Below, piece after piece: positions 6,624-14,841 of a DNA stretch of 17,394 bases. The notes beneath the pieces are model-generated. The model saw only the letters and a list, made by a program, of their open reading frames with translations, had not been told where the DNA came from and did not search any database. The DNA is from Candidatus Desantisbacteria bacterium CG1_02_38_46 (GTDB lineage: Bacteria > Desantisbacteria > UBA1551 > UBA1559): contig MNUO01000049.1 in the NCBI GenBank assembly GCA_001871015.1, forward strand, positions 1 to 17,394, read 5' to 3'. How positions within the stretch are numbered: the stretch's first letter is position 1; each line of letters begins with the position of its first letter. Made by a program: the position numbers and the translations under genes.

Positions 6624-7034
6624 TTAAGGTTTTTTAACTTCAAGCCCTTCTATTTTTTTGAAGTCTTTTTCGTCATAAGTGTAAACAGTTGTAAATCCTT
6701 TTTCCATGCCCCAGTGTCCCATTACTGCATCAGCAAATTTTATGCCCTTTGTTTCATAATCTGACAGAGCTTTTCTAAAAACCTCTTCACTTTCCGTTTT
6801 TATCCCGGGTGTGTTTAGAATTGCCCCCACCAGCTCCACTATATTTTGCCTGGAGTACTTATAAACCTTTTCCAGCACCCAGACTATTTCAAGAATCGTA
6901 ACCGGAAGAAGATAAAGAGAGGCCTCGCGCTCATTGGCGTTCTTGATGAGCTCAAGGCAGGACTTGATTTTTACCTCGTCATCCTTTATCAAGAGCCGCA
7001 GAATGATGTTTGTGTCCAGAAATGCCTTACTCAT
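6624..7034 (-). CDS. vapC: VapC-like PIN-domain toxin ribonuclease (copy 1)
   Basis: A 136-residue PIN-domain protein. The acidic metal-site residues are all present: D7 in FLDTNI, E49 in TILEIVW, D102 in FADAV and D121 (or D124) in TYDEKDF. VapC toxins are magnesium-dependent endoribonucleases that cut tRNA or rRNA and are held inactive by the cognate antitoxin. The start codon lies inside the end of the antitoxin gene (8-bp overlap), typical of translational coupling in toxin-antitoxin operons. The toxin looks intact. Its RNA target cannot be read from sequence. Confidence 0.9.
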   Translation of the reverse strand: MSKAFLDTNIILRLLIKDDEVKIKSCLELIKNANEREASLYLLPVTILEIVWVLEKVYKYSRQNIVELVGAILNTPGIKTESEEVFRKALSDYETKGIKFADAVMGHWGMEKGFTTVYTYDEKDFKKIEGLEVKKP

Positions 7035-7257
7035 CTTTCATTGCCTCTCGCGTTGCCTTCTCCCTTATCTCTCCAATGCTCATTCCGATGTTTGGCAGGG
7101 TCCCAACATAGTCGTAAATAGTCTTCCCTTTCCTGAGGATTATTTTTTCTTTTTCTTCTTCCAGCACAACAGCGTCCCCCAGGTGCAGGTTTAGCTTTTT
7201 ACGAATTAGTTTTGGAATAGTGATTTGATATTTTGGTAAAACCTTAACGCTTGTCAT
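7027..7257 (-). CDS. vapB: AbrB/SpoVT-type antitoxin, VapB-like (copy 1)
   Basis: A 76-residue protein with an N-terminal swapped-hairpin AbrB DNA-binding domain (about 3-46: VKVLPKYQITIPKLIRKKLN, GDAVVLEEE, IILRKG) and a short C-terminal tail (47-76) that would wrap the toxin. A strong AGGAGG (7271-7266) sits 8 bases before the ATG. It is first in a two-gene operon with the PIN toxin, behind a near-perfect promoter. Antitoxins of this kind usually bind and repress their own promoter together with the toxin. Confidence 0.88.
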   Translation of the reverse strand: MTSVKVLPKYQITIPKLIRKKLNLHLGDAVVLEEEKEKIILRKGKTIYDYVGTLPNIGMSIGEIREKATREAMKDE

Positions 7258-7299
7258 TTTAATATCCTCCTGTTGAAGTATTCTATCCTACCATAGATT

Positions 7300-7327
7300 A
7301 TTATACTACAAAGTCTTAATTTGTCAA
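7300..7327 (-). promoter_or_regulatory. Promoter of toxin-antitoxin pair 1
   Basis: TTGACA (7327-7322) and TATAAT (7305-7300), both perfect, 16 bases apart. Between -10 and the ribosome binding site lies the imperfect inverted repeat CTATCCTACCATAG (7283-7296), a possible but unproven antitoxin operator. Confidence 0.7.
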
Positions 7328-7362
7328 GAAAAAAAGTTCAGAGGTTCTTAATTTCCCTGGTA
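7328..7362 (-). terminator. Weak possible terminator after mltG
   Basis: On the minus strand CAGGG can pair with CC(T)CTG around the mltG stop codon, followed by AAC and seven T. The stem is short and bulged, so this is only a candidate end of the arginine-csgG-mltG transcript. Confidence 0.25.
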
Positions 7363-8325
7363 TTTTTTCTTTGCTTGTTTATGCTCCTCATAACTTTTTG
7401 CAAAATGATGTGTCCCGTCATTCTTTGAAACAAAATATAGATAATCTACATCTAACGGTTGTAGAGCCGATTTAATTGATGCAATGCCAGGATTGCAAAT
7501 GGGCTGAGGTGGAAGTCCGGTATGAATGTAGGTATTGAACGGTGATTTAACATTTAAATCTTCAGTGGTTAACTTTCCATCAAATTTTCCAAGTGCATAC
7601 CTGACTGTTGGGTCGCACTGGAGTCGTATCTTCTTTTTTAAACGATTGTAAAATACGCCGGCAATAACCGGTCTCTCGAAACCAACTATAGCCTCTTTTT
7701 CTATCAAAGATGCAAGAGTAACTATTTTTTCCAGCGAATACCCTTTCGCCTTTATCTCTTCACCGTATGCATCAATAACCTTCTTCTTGAACCGGGAAAG
7801 CATCTGTTCAATAATAGCATTTTCACTATTTGCACCTTTCATAAAATAATAGGTATCAGGAAAGAGATATCCCTGCAATTTTTTTGGAAATCTATAAGAA
7901 CCAATTATAAAATTGGCATCGTTGACAAGGTTAAAAAATTTTTTGAGGTCAATCAACTCTGCTCGCGCTAACAAATTACCTATATCCAGTGCTGTCCATC
8001 CTTCTGGAATAGTTATTCTGTAAATTGTAATTTCGCCCCTCGCTAATTTTCCCAAGACCATCCATGTTGAAACACGCGGGTCAAAATTATATTCACCAGC
8101 TCTAAGATTATAAAATACTTTAAATATCTGCCCTATAATTAGAAAATAAAATTTATTCTTGATTATTCCATTATCCTTCAAGATGGAAGCAACCTGAATA
8201 GAATTTGAATGCGGTGGGATTATGACTGATTTACTCTGATTCTGGAATGGATAAAAGAGGAAAAAAAGATTAAGCAAAGCCAAAACAACCAAGCCGCAGA
8301 TTACTATATAGCTGACTTTTTTCAT
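7348..8325 (-). CDS. mltG: Endolytic murein transglycosylase MltG (YceG-like)
   Basis: A 325-residue protein with an N-terminal membrane anchor (about 6-26), a LysM-like region and the YceG catalytic domain. Diagnostic parts: GYLFPDTYYF (152-161), TLASLIEKEA (203-212) with the catalytic glutamate at E209, LQCDPTVRYAL, SPFNTYIHTGLPPQPICNPG and YLYFVSKNDGTHHFA. MltG cuts nascent glycan strands at the cytoplasmic membrane and is thought to release peptidoglycan synthesis from its lipid anchor. The gene follows the CsgG-like gene by only 5 bases and is the last of the arginine-headed transcription unit. A weak stem with seven U follows the stop codon. Length is usual. Confidence 0.96.
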   Translation of the reverse strand: MKKVSYIVICGLVVLALLNLFFLFYPFQNQSKSVIIPPHSNSIQVASILKDNGIIKNKFYFLIIGQIFKVFYNLRAGEYNFDPRVSTWMVLGKLARGEITIYRITIPEGWTALDIGNLLARAELIDLKKFFNLVNDANFIIGSYRFPKKLQGYLFPDTYYFMKGANSENAIIEQMLSRFKKKVIDAYGEEIKAKGYSLEKIVTLASLIEKEAIVGFERPVIAGVFYNRLKKKIRLQCDPTVRYALGKFDGKLTTEDLNVKSPFNTYIHTGLPPQPICNPGIASIKSALQPLDVDYLYFVSKNDGTHHFAKSYEEHKQAKKKYQGN

Positions 8326-8330
8326 AACTT

Positions 8331-9341
8331 TTATTTAAATTTGACAATATCTTTGGCATTAAATCCACTTCCATCAACTGCTATGCCAATTGAGAATTTT
8401 TTTTCTACCTTTTCAATTTTAATCGTCCCGATTTTAGTTTGTTCAGCACCCAAGGAAAGCCCGGTCTCAGGGTCAATCAATTCCTCGCCAGCTCTGTAAA
8501 CTGTAAGGATGTCACCGATTTTTATGTTAGTCTCCTCTCCTGCATTGATATAGACACTGCCTTCCTTTACTGTCACAATCCTACCCTGCCATGGCATTGT
8601 TTCCATTTTTACAACGATGTAATTAACTGCTTCCTGAATACATTCACGCACTGCCTTACCGATAGGAGTCTTCTGAAAACCTCCTCCTCCAAAACTAATC
8701 CCCTTAACGCGAGCAGCCAGTGCCAGCCCACTTTCAGAAATCTTTCTTTCTATATTTTTTGCTTCTAAAACAACTCCTGTAGTAGCATCGTACATTTTTA
8801 AATCAATAGCAACATGGGCTTCGGCTGTTTTTACGCCTATACCAAATCCGCCAAAACCTATCCCTCCTGCACCTCCACCCGTGCTTTCCTGAAATTCAGT
8901 GACAGCTCCACGGATTAAAATCTGTGCTCCAAGCAATTCTCCGATTTTTACTGCAGTAGCATCCGTCACCCTTCCTGATACACCAAGTTTCTGTTCTTCA
9001 GATACATCTTCAAGATTCTGTCTTTCTACTACAACGAACCTTCCGCTTTCAACAAGTGCTGTTGTAAGCATATCGCTCATCCCTGTTCCAACAGTTGCAC
9101 CTTCTGTAACCCCTGCTCCTCCAAACAAAAGCCTGAGCAACGAAATTCTTTCTTGTGTTCTTGGGACTTTATCTTCAAAACCCATTACAGCAATTCTCTT
9201 TTTTGGTCCTGTAAACTTTACCACCTCCTGTGTAACTGATGCTCCGGTTTTAACCTGAGCACCGGTAGTTGCACATCCACTCAGTGATACCAATAACCCG
9301 CCAATCAATATCCAGTACAAAATCTTTTTTCCTGTCTCCAT
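8331..9341 (-). CDS. CsgG-family outer-membrane lipoprotein
   Basis: A 336-residue lipoprotein: signal helix at about 7-20, lipobox L20-S21-G22-C23, then a CsgG-type domain starting KRIAVMGFEDKV (48-59), with DMLTTALVESGRFVVVERQN (90-109) and LLGAQILIRGAVTEF (136-150). Two stretches rich in glycine (154-170 and 212-221) lie where CsgG has the hairpins that build its beta-barrel. Residues 250-336 form a further beta-rich domain similar in character to FlgT or CsgG-like C-terminal domains. CsgG exports curli subunits in enterobacteria, but no csgA, csgE or csgF is present, so the cargo or role is unknown. The ATG lies one base after the argH stop. Confidence 0.85.
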   Translation of the reverse strand: METGKKILYWILIGGLLVSLSGCATTGAQVKTGASVTQEVVKFTGPKKRIAVMGFEDKVPRTQERISLLRLLFGGAGVTEGATVGTGMSDMLTTALVESGRFVVVERQNLEDVSEEQKLGVSGRVTDATAVKIGELLGAQILIRGAVTEFQESTGGGAGGIGFGGFGIGVKTAEAHVAIDLKMYDATTGVVLEAKNIERKISESGLALAARVKGISFGGGGFQKTPIGKAVRECIQEAVNYIVVKMETMPWQGRIVTVKEGSVYINAGEETNIKIGDILTVYRAGEELIDPETGLSLGAEQTKIGTIKIEKVEKKFSIGIAVDGSGFNAKDIVKFK

Positions 9342-9342
9342 A

Positions 9343-10674
9343 TTACCCCCTTATAGTTGCTGTTCCACCAACGGATTTTTTCGATTCAATAGAAAATTTA
9401 ACATTCAGGTTTTTATAGACATCTGCTTTGAACTTTACACAAAAAGACCTGAACTCATTTAGCGACAATTCATCAATCCGCTTCCCGTTCTTAATGCAGT
9501 GCATAACAATTTGCGCAACTATTGAATATGCCTGACGGAAAGGAACACCTTTTTTTACAAGATAATCTGTTAAATCAGTGGCAACAGAGAACCCATCGTT
9601 AGCAGCAAGATACATCTTATCTTTATTTACTTTAATATTTTTCAAAAGGGAAATATAGATTTTAAGACATTCTTTCACTGTATCCACTGCATCAAATACT
9701 GGCTCTTTGTCCTCCTGCATGTCTCTATTGTAGGAAAGCGGCAATCCTTTCATTGTCATAGTTAGTGTAGCTAAGTCTCCAAACACTCTGCCAGCTTTAC
9801 CTCTTATAAGTTCAGGAATATCAGGATTTTTTTTCTGCGGCATAATGCTGGAACCAGTGCAGAAGGACTCGTCAATTTCAATAAAATTAAATTCTGAAGA
9901 GCTCCACAGGATAAGTTCTTCGCTCAACCTGCTCAGGTGCACCATTATAAGAACAAGATGCCCCAATGTTTCAATGGCAAAATCTCTGTCGCTTACAGTA
10001 TCAATGCTGTTTTCGCTGACACTTGAAAAACCCAGAAGTCTTGCCACATATTTCCTGTCAATTGGAAGTGAGGTTCCGGCAAGAGCACATGCACCTAAAG
10101 GCATAACATTAATTCGCTTCAAACAATCTCTCAATCTCTGAGCATCACGATTCAGCATAAAAAAATAAGACATAATATGATGGGAAAATAAAACCGGTTG
10201 AGCATGCTGCAGGTGCGTGTACCCGGGCATTATCACGCTCAAGTTTTTTCTGGCAACTCCCAAGATTACTTCCTGCAGATTCCTGAGCAATTTAATAATT
10301 TCTCCAACCGCATCCCTCAGAAACATACGAAAATCCAGTACCACCTGGTCATTCCTGCTCCTTGCAGTATGAAGTTTTTTACCGGGAGAGCCGATTTTCT
10401 GGATTAGCCTGGCCTCAATCGCCATATGAATATCTTCTGCATTTCTAAGTTTTAATTTTCCATTTTCAATTTCCTGGTGAATTTCTTCTAATCCTTTCAC
10501 AATCCTGCAGGATTCTCTCTTTGAAATTATTCCGCATTTTCCTAACATTTTAGCATGAGCAATACTACCATCAATATCGTATTTGTATAGTCTTTTATCA
10601 AACTTTAAAGACGAACTGAACTCTAAAACCTCTTTCCTCAATCCTTTGTTGAACCTCTTTCTTAAAAAATTCAT
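9343..10674 (-). CDS. argH: Argininosuccinate lyase
   Basis: Splits argininosuccinate into arginine and fumarate, the last step of arginine synthesis. The 443-residue protein has the fumarase/aspartase superfamily signature GSSIMPQKKNPDIPELIRGK (274-293) with the catalytic serine loop, the substrate motif LHTARSRNDQV (101-111) and GYTHLQHAQP (151-160). The C-terminus (KKSVGGTATIRG) ends soon after the family's SxGGTA motif, so it is slightly short but looks complete. It overlaps the argG stop codon by four bases (ATGA), and its 3' end carries the ribosome binding site of the csgG-like gene. Confidence 0.97.
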   Translation of the reverse strand: MNFLRKRFNKGLRKEVLEFSSSLKFDKRLYKYDIDGSIAHAKMLGKCGIISKRESCRIVKGLEEIHQEIENGKLKLRNAEDIHMAIEARLIQKIGSPGKKLHTARSRNDQVVLDFRMFLRDAVGEIIKLLRNLQEVILGVARKNLSVIMPGYTHLQHAQPVLFSHHIMSYFFMLNRDAQRLRDCLKRINVMPLGACALAGTSLPIDRKYVARLLGFSSVSENSIDTVSDRDFAIETLGHLVLIMVHLSRLSEELILWSSSEFNFIEIDESFCTGSSIMPQKKNPDIPELIRGKAGRVFGDLATLTMTMKGLPLSYNRDMQEDKEPVFDAVDTVKECLKIYISLLKNIKVNKDKMYLAANDGFSVATDLTDYLVKKGVPFRQAYSIVAQIVMHCIKNGKRIDELSLNEFRSFCVKFKADVYKNLNVKFSIESKKSVGGTATIRG

Positions 10675-11861
10675 TTTCGTCTCCTAAGTGCCTTTATCTT
10701 ATATGGCAATCCCCATAGTTTAACAAATCCCTCACCTAACCTCTGGTCAAATGTAGAACTTTTTTCATATGTTGCCAGATTTAAGTTGTACAATGAGTAA
10801 GAGGATTTTCTGCCAACCGGGTTACACATTCCCTTGTAAAGTTTCAATCGCACAAACCCTGTCACTTCTTTCTGGGTCTGATTTATAAACGCATCCAGGG
10901 CCTTTTTAAGCGGAGAATACCAGAGCCCATAATAAATTAGTTCAGAATATTTCTGGGCTATCAGCTCCTTATAATGCATTGTTTCCCTGTCCAGAACCAG
11001 GGATTCCAGTTCCCTGTGAACATTCATAAGAATTGTTGCTGCCGGAAACTCATAAATCTCTCGGGACTTTATTCCAACCAACCGGTTTTCCATCATATCA
11101 ACCCTTCCTATCCCATTTATGCCCCCGATTTCATTCAACTTGCAAACAATATCTGTGGACGAAAGAGTTTTTCCGTTTAACTTGGCCGGTTCACCCTTAT
11201 TGAAATAAATTTCGACATAAGTCGGCTTATCTGGTGCATCCTGTGCTGATTTTGTAATCTGGTAAACATTTTCATCCGGTTCCACTGAAGGGTCTTCAAT
11301 GGTGCCACATTCAATGCTTATTCCCCAGAGATTTTTATCGATGCTATATGGACTTTTTTTAGTAACATTTATTGGTATATTATGCTTGTGCGCATATTCT
11401 ATTTCTTCTTCCCTCGATGCAAGTTCCCATTCCCTTACAGGTGCAATGTTTTTAAGGTGTGGAGCAAGAGTCATCATGCCAACCTCGAACCTGACCTGGT
11501 CATTGCCTTTTCCTGTACAACCATGAGCAACGGCATCGCATTTTTCCAGCGCTGCAACCCTGACAAGTTCCCAGACTATAAGTGGTCGGGAGAGCGCTGT
11601 TGCAAGAAGATATTTTTGTTCGTAAACAGCACCTGCCTTTAAGGCCGGAAATACAAATTCTTTTATGAATTTTTCTTTCAGGTCTGAAACATAAACTTTA
11701 CTTGCACCGCTTGCAATCGCCCTCTTCTCAATGGCGTTAATATCTTCCCCCTGCCCTACATCGGCATAGACACATATGACTTTGGCATTGTACTTTTCTT
11801 TCAACCACCTGATTGCCACAGAAGTATCCAATCCCCCTGAATAAGCCAGCGCAATTTTCAT
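10671..11861 (-). CDS. argG: Argininosuccinate synthase
   Basis: Joins citrulline and aspartate with ATP to give argininosuccinate. The 396-residue protein begins with the ATP pyrophosphatase loop AYSGGLDTSV (6-15) and has the second family signature GCTGKGNDQVRFE (about 114-126). Length is typical. The start ATG follows the argF stop codon by one base, and its ribosome binding site (AGGAGA) is made of the last argF codons, which indicates tight translational coupling. The 3' end overlaps argH. Confidence 0.98.
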   Translation of the reverse strand: MKIALAYSGGLDTSVAIRWLKEKYNAKVICVYADVGQGEDINAIEKRAIASGASKVYVSDLKEKFIKEFVFPALKAGAVYEQKYLLATALSRPLIVWELVRVAALEKCDAVAHGCTGKGNDQVRFEVGMMTLAPHLKNIAPVREWELASREEEIEYAHKHNIPINVTKKSPYSIDKNLWGISIECGTIEDPSVEPDENVYQITKSAQDAPDKPTYVEIYFNKGEPAKLNGKTLSSTDIVCKLNEIGGINGIGRVDMMENRLVGIKSREIYEFPAATILMNVHRELESLVLDRETMHYKELIAQKYSELIYYGLWYSPLKKALDAFINQTQKEVTGFVRLKLYKGMCNPVGRKSSYSLYNLNLATYEKSSTFDQRLGEGFVKLWGLPYKIKALRRRK

Positions 11862-11862
11862 T

Positions 11863-12813
11863 TTATCTCCTCATTTTGTTTTTTTTATTGCCCAACCATA
11901 GAATCAGAATTGCTTTCTGGACATGAAGGCGGTTTTCAGCCTGTTCCCAGATTATAGAATTTTTACCGTCAAGCACTTCTGATGTAATTTCCTGTCCGCG
12001 GTGAGCCGGGAGACAATGCAGGACAACACAATCCTGCTTTGCATATTTTAGCAATTCCTTGTTAACCTGGTATGGTTTGAAATCATGAAGCCGTTTCTTC
12101 ACCTCAGTCTCCTGACCCATACTTACCCACGTATCTGTATAAATAACATCTGCGTCTTTTACGGATTGAGCAGGGTTGTGAAACAAATCTATGCTCCCAC
12201 CACTTTTTTTAGCATCTTTGGTTGCTTTTTCAATAATCTGTGCACCGGGTTCATATCCTGCAGGGCAGCATGCAATAAAGTCTATTCCGAGTTTCCCGGC
12301 CGCAAACATTAAGGAATTGCAAATGTTATTTCCATCGCCAACAAAAACCAGTTTAAGATTTTTAAAATTCTTACCTGATTCGCTGATTGTCAGTAAATCA
12401 GAAAGAATCTGGCACGGATGTGTAACTTCTGTCAAGCCATTTATTACAGGAATTAACGCATGCTTTGCAAATTCTAAAAGAAATTTATGCTCTCCGCGCA
12501 CTACTATTCCGTTAAGATACTTAGAAATCACTTTTGCAGTATCCGCAATTGTTTCTCCCCTGCTCAACTGAGACTCTTTGATATCTAACAAAATTGTTTC
12601 TCCTCCAAGTTGTTTCATGCCCGCTTCAAAAGAAACTCTTGTCCTGGTGGATGGTTTCTGAAAAATCAAACCTAAAATCTTCCCTTTGAGCAAGCCTGAT
12701 GTCAGGACTTCCTGACCTTTTAAATGTTTCTTTTTAATGTCTATAGCAAATTCGAGAATTTCTTTAATTTCTCTAACTGTTAAATCATAAATAGAGATCA
12801 GATTTTTTTCCAT
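11863..12813 (-). CDS. argF: Ornithine carbamoyltransferase
   Basis: Transfers a carbamoyl group to ornithine to make citrulline. The 316-residue protein has the carbamoyl-phosphate motif STRT (55-58), HPCQ (132-135), the ornithine loop DTWVSMGQE (227-235) and HCLPAHRG (265-272) with the active-site cysteine C267. The SMG loop argues for ornithine rather than acetylornithine or aspartate as substrate. The gene overlaps the end of argD by 16 bases. It belongs with the flanking arginine genes and is biosynthetic rather than catabolic, since no deiminase or carbamate kinase genes are nearby. Confidence 0.97.
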   Translation of the reverse strand: MEKNLISIYDLTVREIKEILEFAIDIKKKHLKGQEVLTSGLLKGKILGLIFQKPSTRTRVSFEAGMKQLGGETILLDIKESQLSRGETIADTAKVISKYLNGIVVRGEHKFLLEFAKHALIPVINGLTEVTHPCQILSDLLTISESGKNFKNLKLVFVGDGNNICNSLMFAAGKLGIDFIACCPAGYEPGAQIIEKATKDAKKSGGSIDLFHNPAQSVKDADVIYTDTWVSMGQETEVKKRLHDFKPYQVNKELLKYAKQDCVVLHCLPAHRGQEITSEVLDGKNSIIWEQAENRLHVQKAILILWLGNKKNKMRR

Positions 12814-13985
12814 TTTCTTATAACCTTTTCAAAAATTTCAATTGCTTCGTCAATTTCGCTTTTACTCAAATTTAACGGTGGTAAAAACCGCAGGACTTTT
12901 TCTGCTGTGCAATTGATAAGCAAACCTTTTCTCATGCATTCCTGCACAATATCTGCACCCTTGATGTTTAGTTCTATACCTAACATAAGACCCTTGTTTC
13001 GAATATCGTTTATGAATTGGTAACGAGATTTTAAAATCAGCAATTTTTTACATAAATAATCTCCCATCTTTGTTGCATTGCCTAACAGATTTTTCCTTTT
13101 AATTATGTCTAAAACTGCGCAGGATGCAGCGCAGACAACAGGGTTTCCTCCGAAAGTAGATGCATGAGTTCCAGCTCGTAAAACATCAGCAAATTTCTTA
13201 CTCGCTATCATCGCTCCTATTGGCAATCCGCCACCAAGTGCTTTGGCAAGCGTCAGCACATCAGGAGTGACGCCGTAGTGTTTATAAGCAAACATTTTAC
13301 CTGTCCGTCCAATTCCTGTCTGAACTTCATCAAATATAAGGAGGATTTTCTTCTCGTTGCATAGTTTGCGCACACCTTTTATAAACTCACCACTTGCAAT
13401 GTTGACTCCACCTTCTCCCTGAATCGGCTCCATCATTATTGCTACGGTCTGTTTAGTAATTGATTTCTTTAATGCATTTAAATTATTAAAAAGCACGTAC
13501 TTAAATCCTGACACAAGCGGTTGAAAACCCTTCTGGTATTTAGTCTGTCCTGTAGCAGTCAGTGTAGTTACAGTCCTTCCATGAAATGATTCTTTCATAG
13601 TAATAATCTCGTTACGGTTCGGGTTTCCCCATTTGCGTGCAAGCTTAATTGCAGCTTCATTTGCTTCAGCTCCGCTGTTGCAGAAAAAAACTTTTCCAGG
13701 AAAAGCCAGTTTTATCAATTTTTCTGCAAGTTTTGCCTGTGGTTGGGTATAATAGAGATTCGAAGTATGCATCAGCTTATTGGCTTGATTTTTAATCGCT
13801 CTGACCACATCCGGATGGCAGTGTCCAAGGTTGTTTACTGCTAGTCCGGAAAAGAAATCTAAATATGCATTACCTTTTGCATCCCATATCCTTGTGCCAC
13901 TTCCTTTTACAAATGCAACAGGATTTCTTTTGTAGGTCGGCAAAATATACTTTTCAGTTAATTTAATAATCTCTTTTTCTTTCAT
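12798..13985 (-). CDS. argD: Acetylornithine aminotransferase
   Basis: A PLP-dependent class-III aminotransferase converting N-acetylglutamate semialdehyde to N-acetylornithine. Of about 395 residues, the visible landmarks are FFCNSGAEANEAAIKLARKW (PLP phosphate site), SFHGRT, D220 and E221 in LLIFDEVQTGIGRTG, and the Schiff-base lysine K249 in LTLAKALGGGLPIGAM (numbers from the GTG one codon upstream). Either GTG 13988 or ATG 13985 could be the start; no ribosome binding site is obvious, and coupling to argB, which ends four bases before ATG 13985, is likely. Homologues may also act in lysine synthesis (DapC), which this protein could share. Confidence 0.95.
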   Translation of the reverse strand: MKEKEIIKLTEKYILPTYKRNPVAFVKGSGTRIWDAKGNAYLDFFSGLAVNNLGHCHPDVVRAIKNQANKLMHTSNLYYTQPQAKLAEKLIKLAFPGKVFFCNSGAEANEAAIKLARKWGNPNRNEIITMKESFHGRTVTTLTATGQTKYQKGFQPLVSGFKYVLFNNLNALKKSITKQTVAIMMEPIQGEGGVNIASGEFIKGVRKLCNEKKILLIFDEVQTGIGRTGKMFAYKHYGVTPDVLTLAKALGGGLPIGAMIASKKFADVLRAGTHASTFGGNPVVCAASCAVLDIIKRKNLLGNATKMGDYLCKKLLILKSRYQFINDIRNKGLMLGIELNIKGADIVQECMRKGLLINCTAEKVLRFLPPLNLSKSEIDEAIEIFEKVIRKWKKI

Positions 13986-13989
13986 CACA

Positions 13990-14829
13990 TTATGTTATCT
14001 GCGTCCCTATTCCTTCATCGGTGAAAATTTCTAAAAGCAGAGCGTGGGGAATTCTGCCATCTATAATGTGTGTTTTTTTGACTCCCTGTTTCACCGCATT
14101 AATGCATCCTTTCAGTTTCGGTATCATTCCCTTTCCGACAGCACTCATTGTTCTTTTAGCATCTTTTAATTTTATAGTTGAAATCAAATTGCCTTTTTTA
14201 TCCAGCACCCCTCGCACATCTGTAAGCATAATCAACTTATCTGCTTTAAGTGCACTCGCAATATTAGAGGCAACTTCGTCGGCATTTACATTATACACTA
14301 TTCCTTTTTCATCTACTCCAACAGGTGCGATAACAGGAATGAAGTCTTTAGCAAGAGCACTTAGAAAACGACTGTTAACTTTTTCAACCTCACCGACAAA
14401 ACCTATATCAATTCCATCAGGTGTCTGCCTTCTGACACGAATAAAACTCGCATCCTTTCCGCTCAAGCCTATCGCCTTTCCGCTGTATTTATTTATAAGA
14501 TTGACAATGTCTTTATTTATTTTCCTCACCAGGACATCTTCCACCACATTCATTGTTTGCTTATCTGTCATTCTTAAACCCTGCACAAATTTTGTTTTTT
14601 TGTTTAATTTTTCCAGTGCCAGGGTTATTTCAGGACCGCCACCATGGATGAGTATGGGATTCATCCCCACATATTTCATAAGAATCACATCTTTTGCAAC
14701 GCTCTCCCTGAGGTCTGCCTTTTCCATTGCTGCTCCGCCATATTTTATCACAAAAGTGTTCCCGTAAAATTTACGTATGTATGGCAGTGCTTCAATGACA
14801 ATTTTTGCCCTTTCGATTATCCTTTTCAT
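13990..14829 (-). CDS. argB: Acetylglutamate kinase
   Basis: Phosphorylates N-acetylglutamate, the second pathway step and often the regulated one. The 279-residue protein has KYGGAAM (29-35), the LIHGGGPEI glycine-rich loop, the NVNADEVASNIASALKADKL segment and the ending IFTDEGIGTQIT. The N-terminal helix before the first strand (RAKIVIEALPYIRKFYGNTF) is the extension found in hexameric, arginine-inhibited enzymes such as those of Thermotoga and Pseudomonas. I therefore infer feedback inhibition by arginine, which suits a genome using the acetyl-recycling ArgJ. GGAG lies just before the start. Confidence 0.97.
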   Translation of the reverse strand: MKRIIERAKIVIEALPYIRKFYGNTFVIKYGGAAMEKADLRESVAKDVILMKYVGMNPILIHGGGPEITLALEKLNKKTKFVQGLRMTDKQTMNVVEDVLVRKINKDIVNLINKYSGKAIGLSGKDASFIRVRRQTPDGIDIGFVGEVEKVNSRFLSALAKDFIPVIAPVGVDEKGIVYNVNADEVASNIASALKADKLIMLTDVRGVLDKKGNLISTIKLKDAKRTMSAVGKGMIPKLKGCINAVKQGVKKTHIIDGRIPHALLLEIFTDEGIGTQIT

Positions 14830-14841
14830 TCTTCTCCATTC

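Noticed and set aside
14021-14767. A 248-codon open frame on the plus strand
   Set aside because: It lies fully opposite argB, which has all family motifs, and its own protein has no recognisable domain; it is an antisense shadow.
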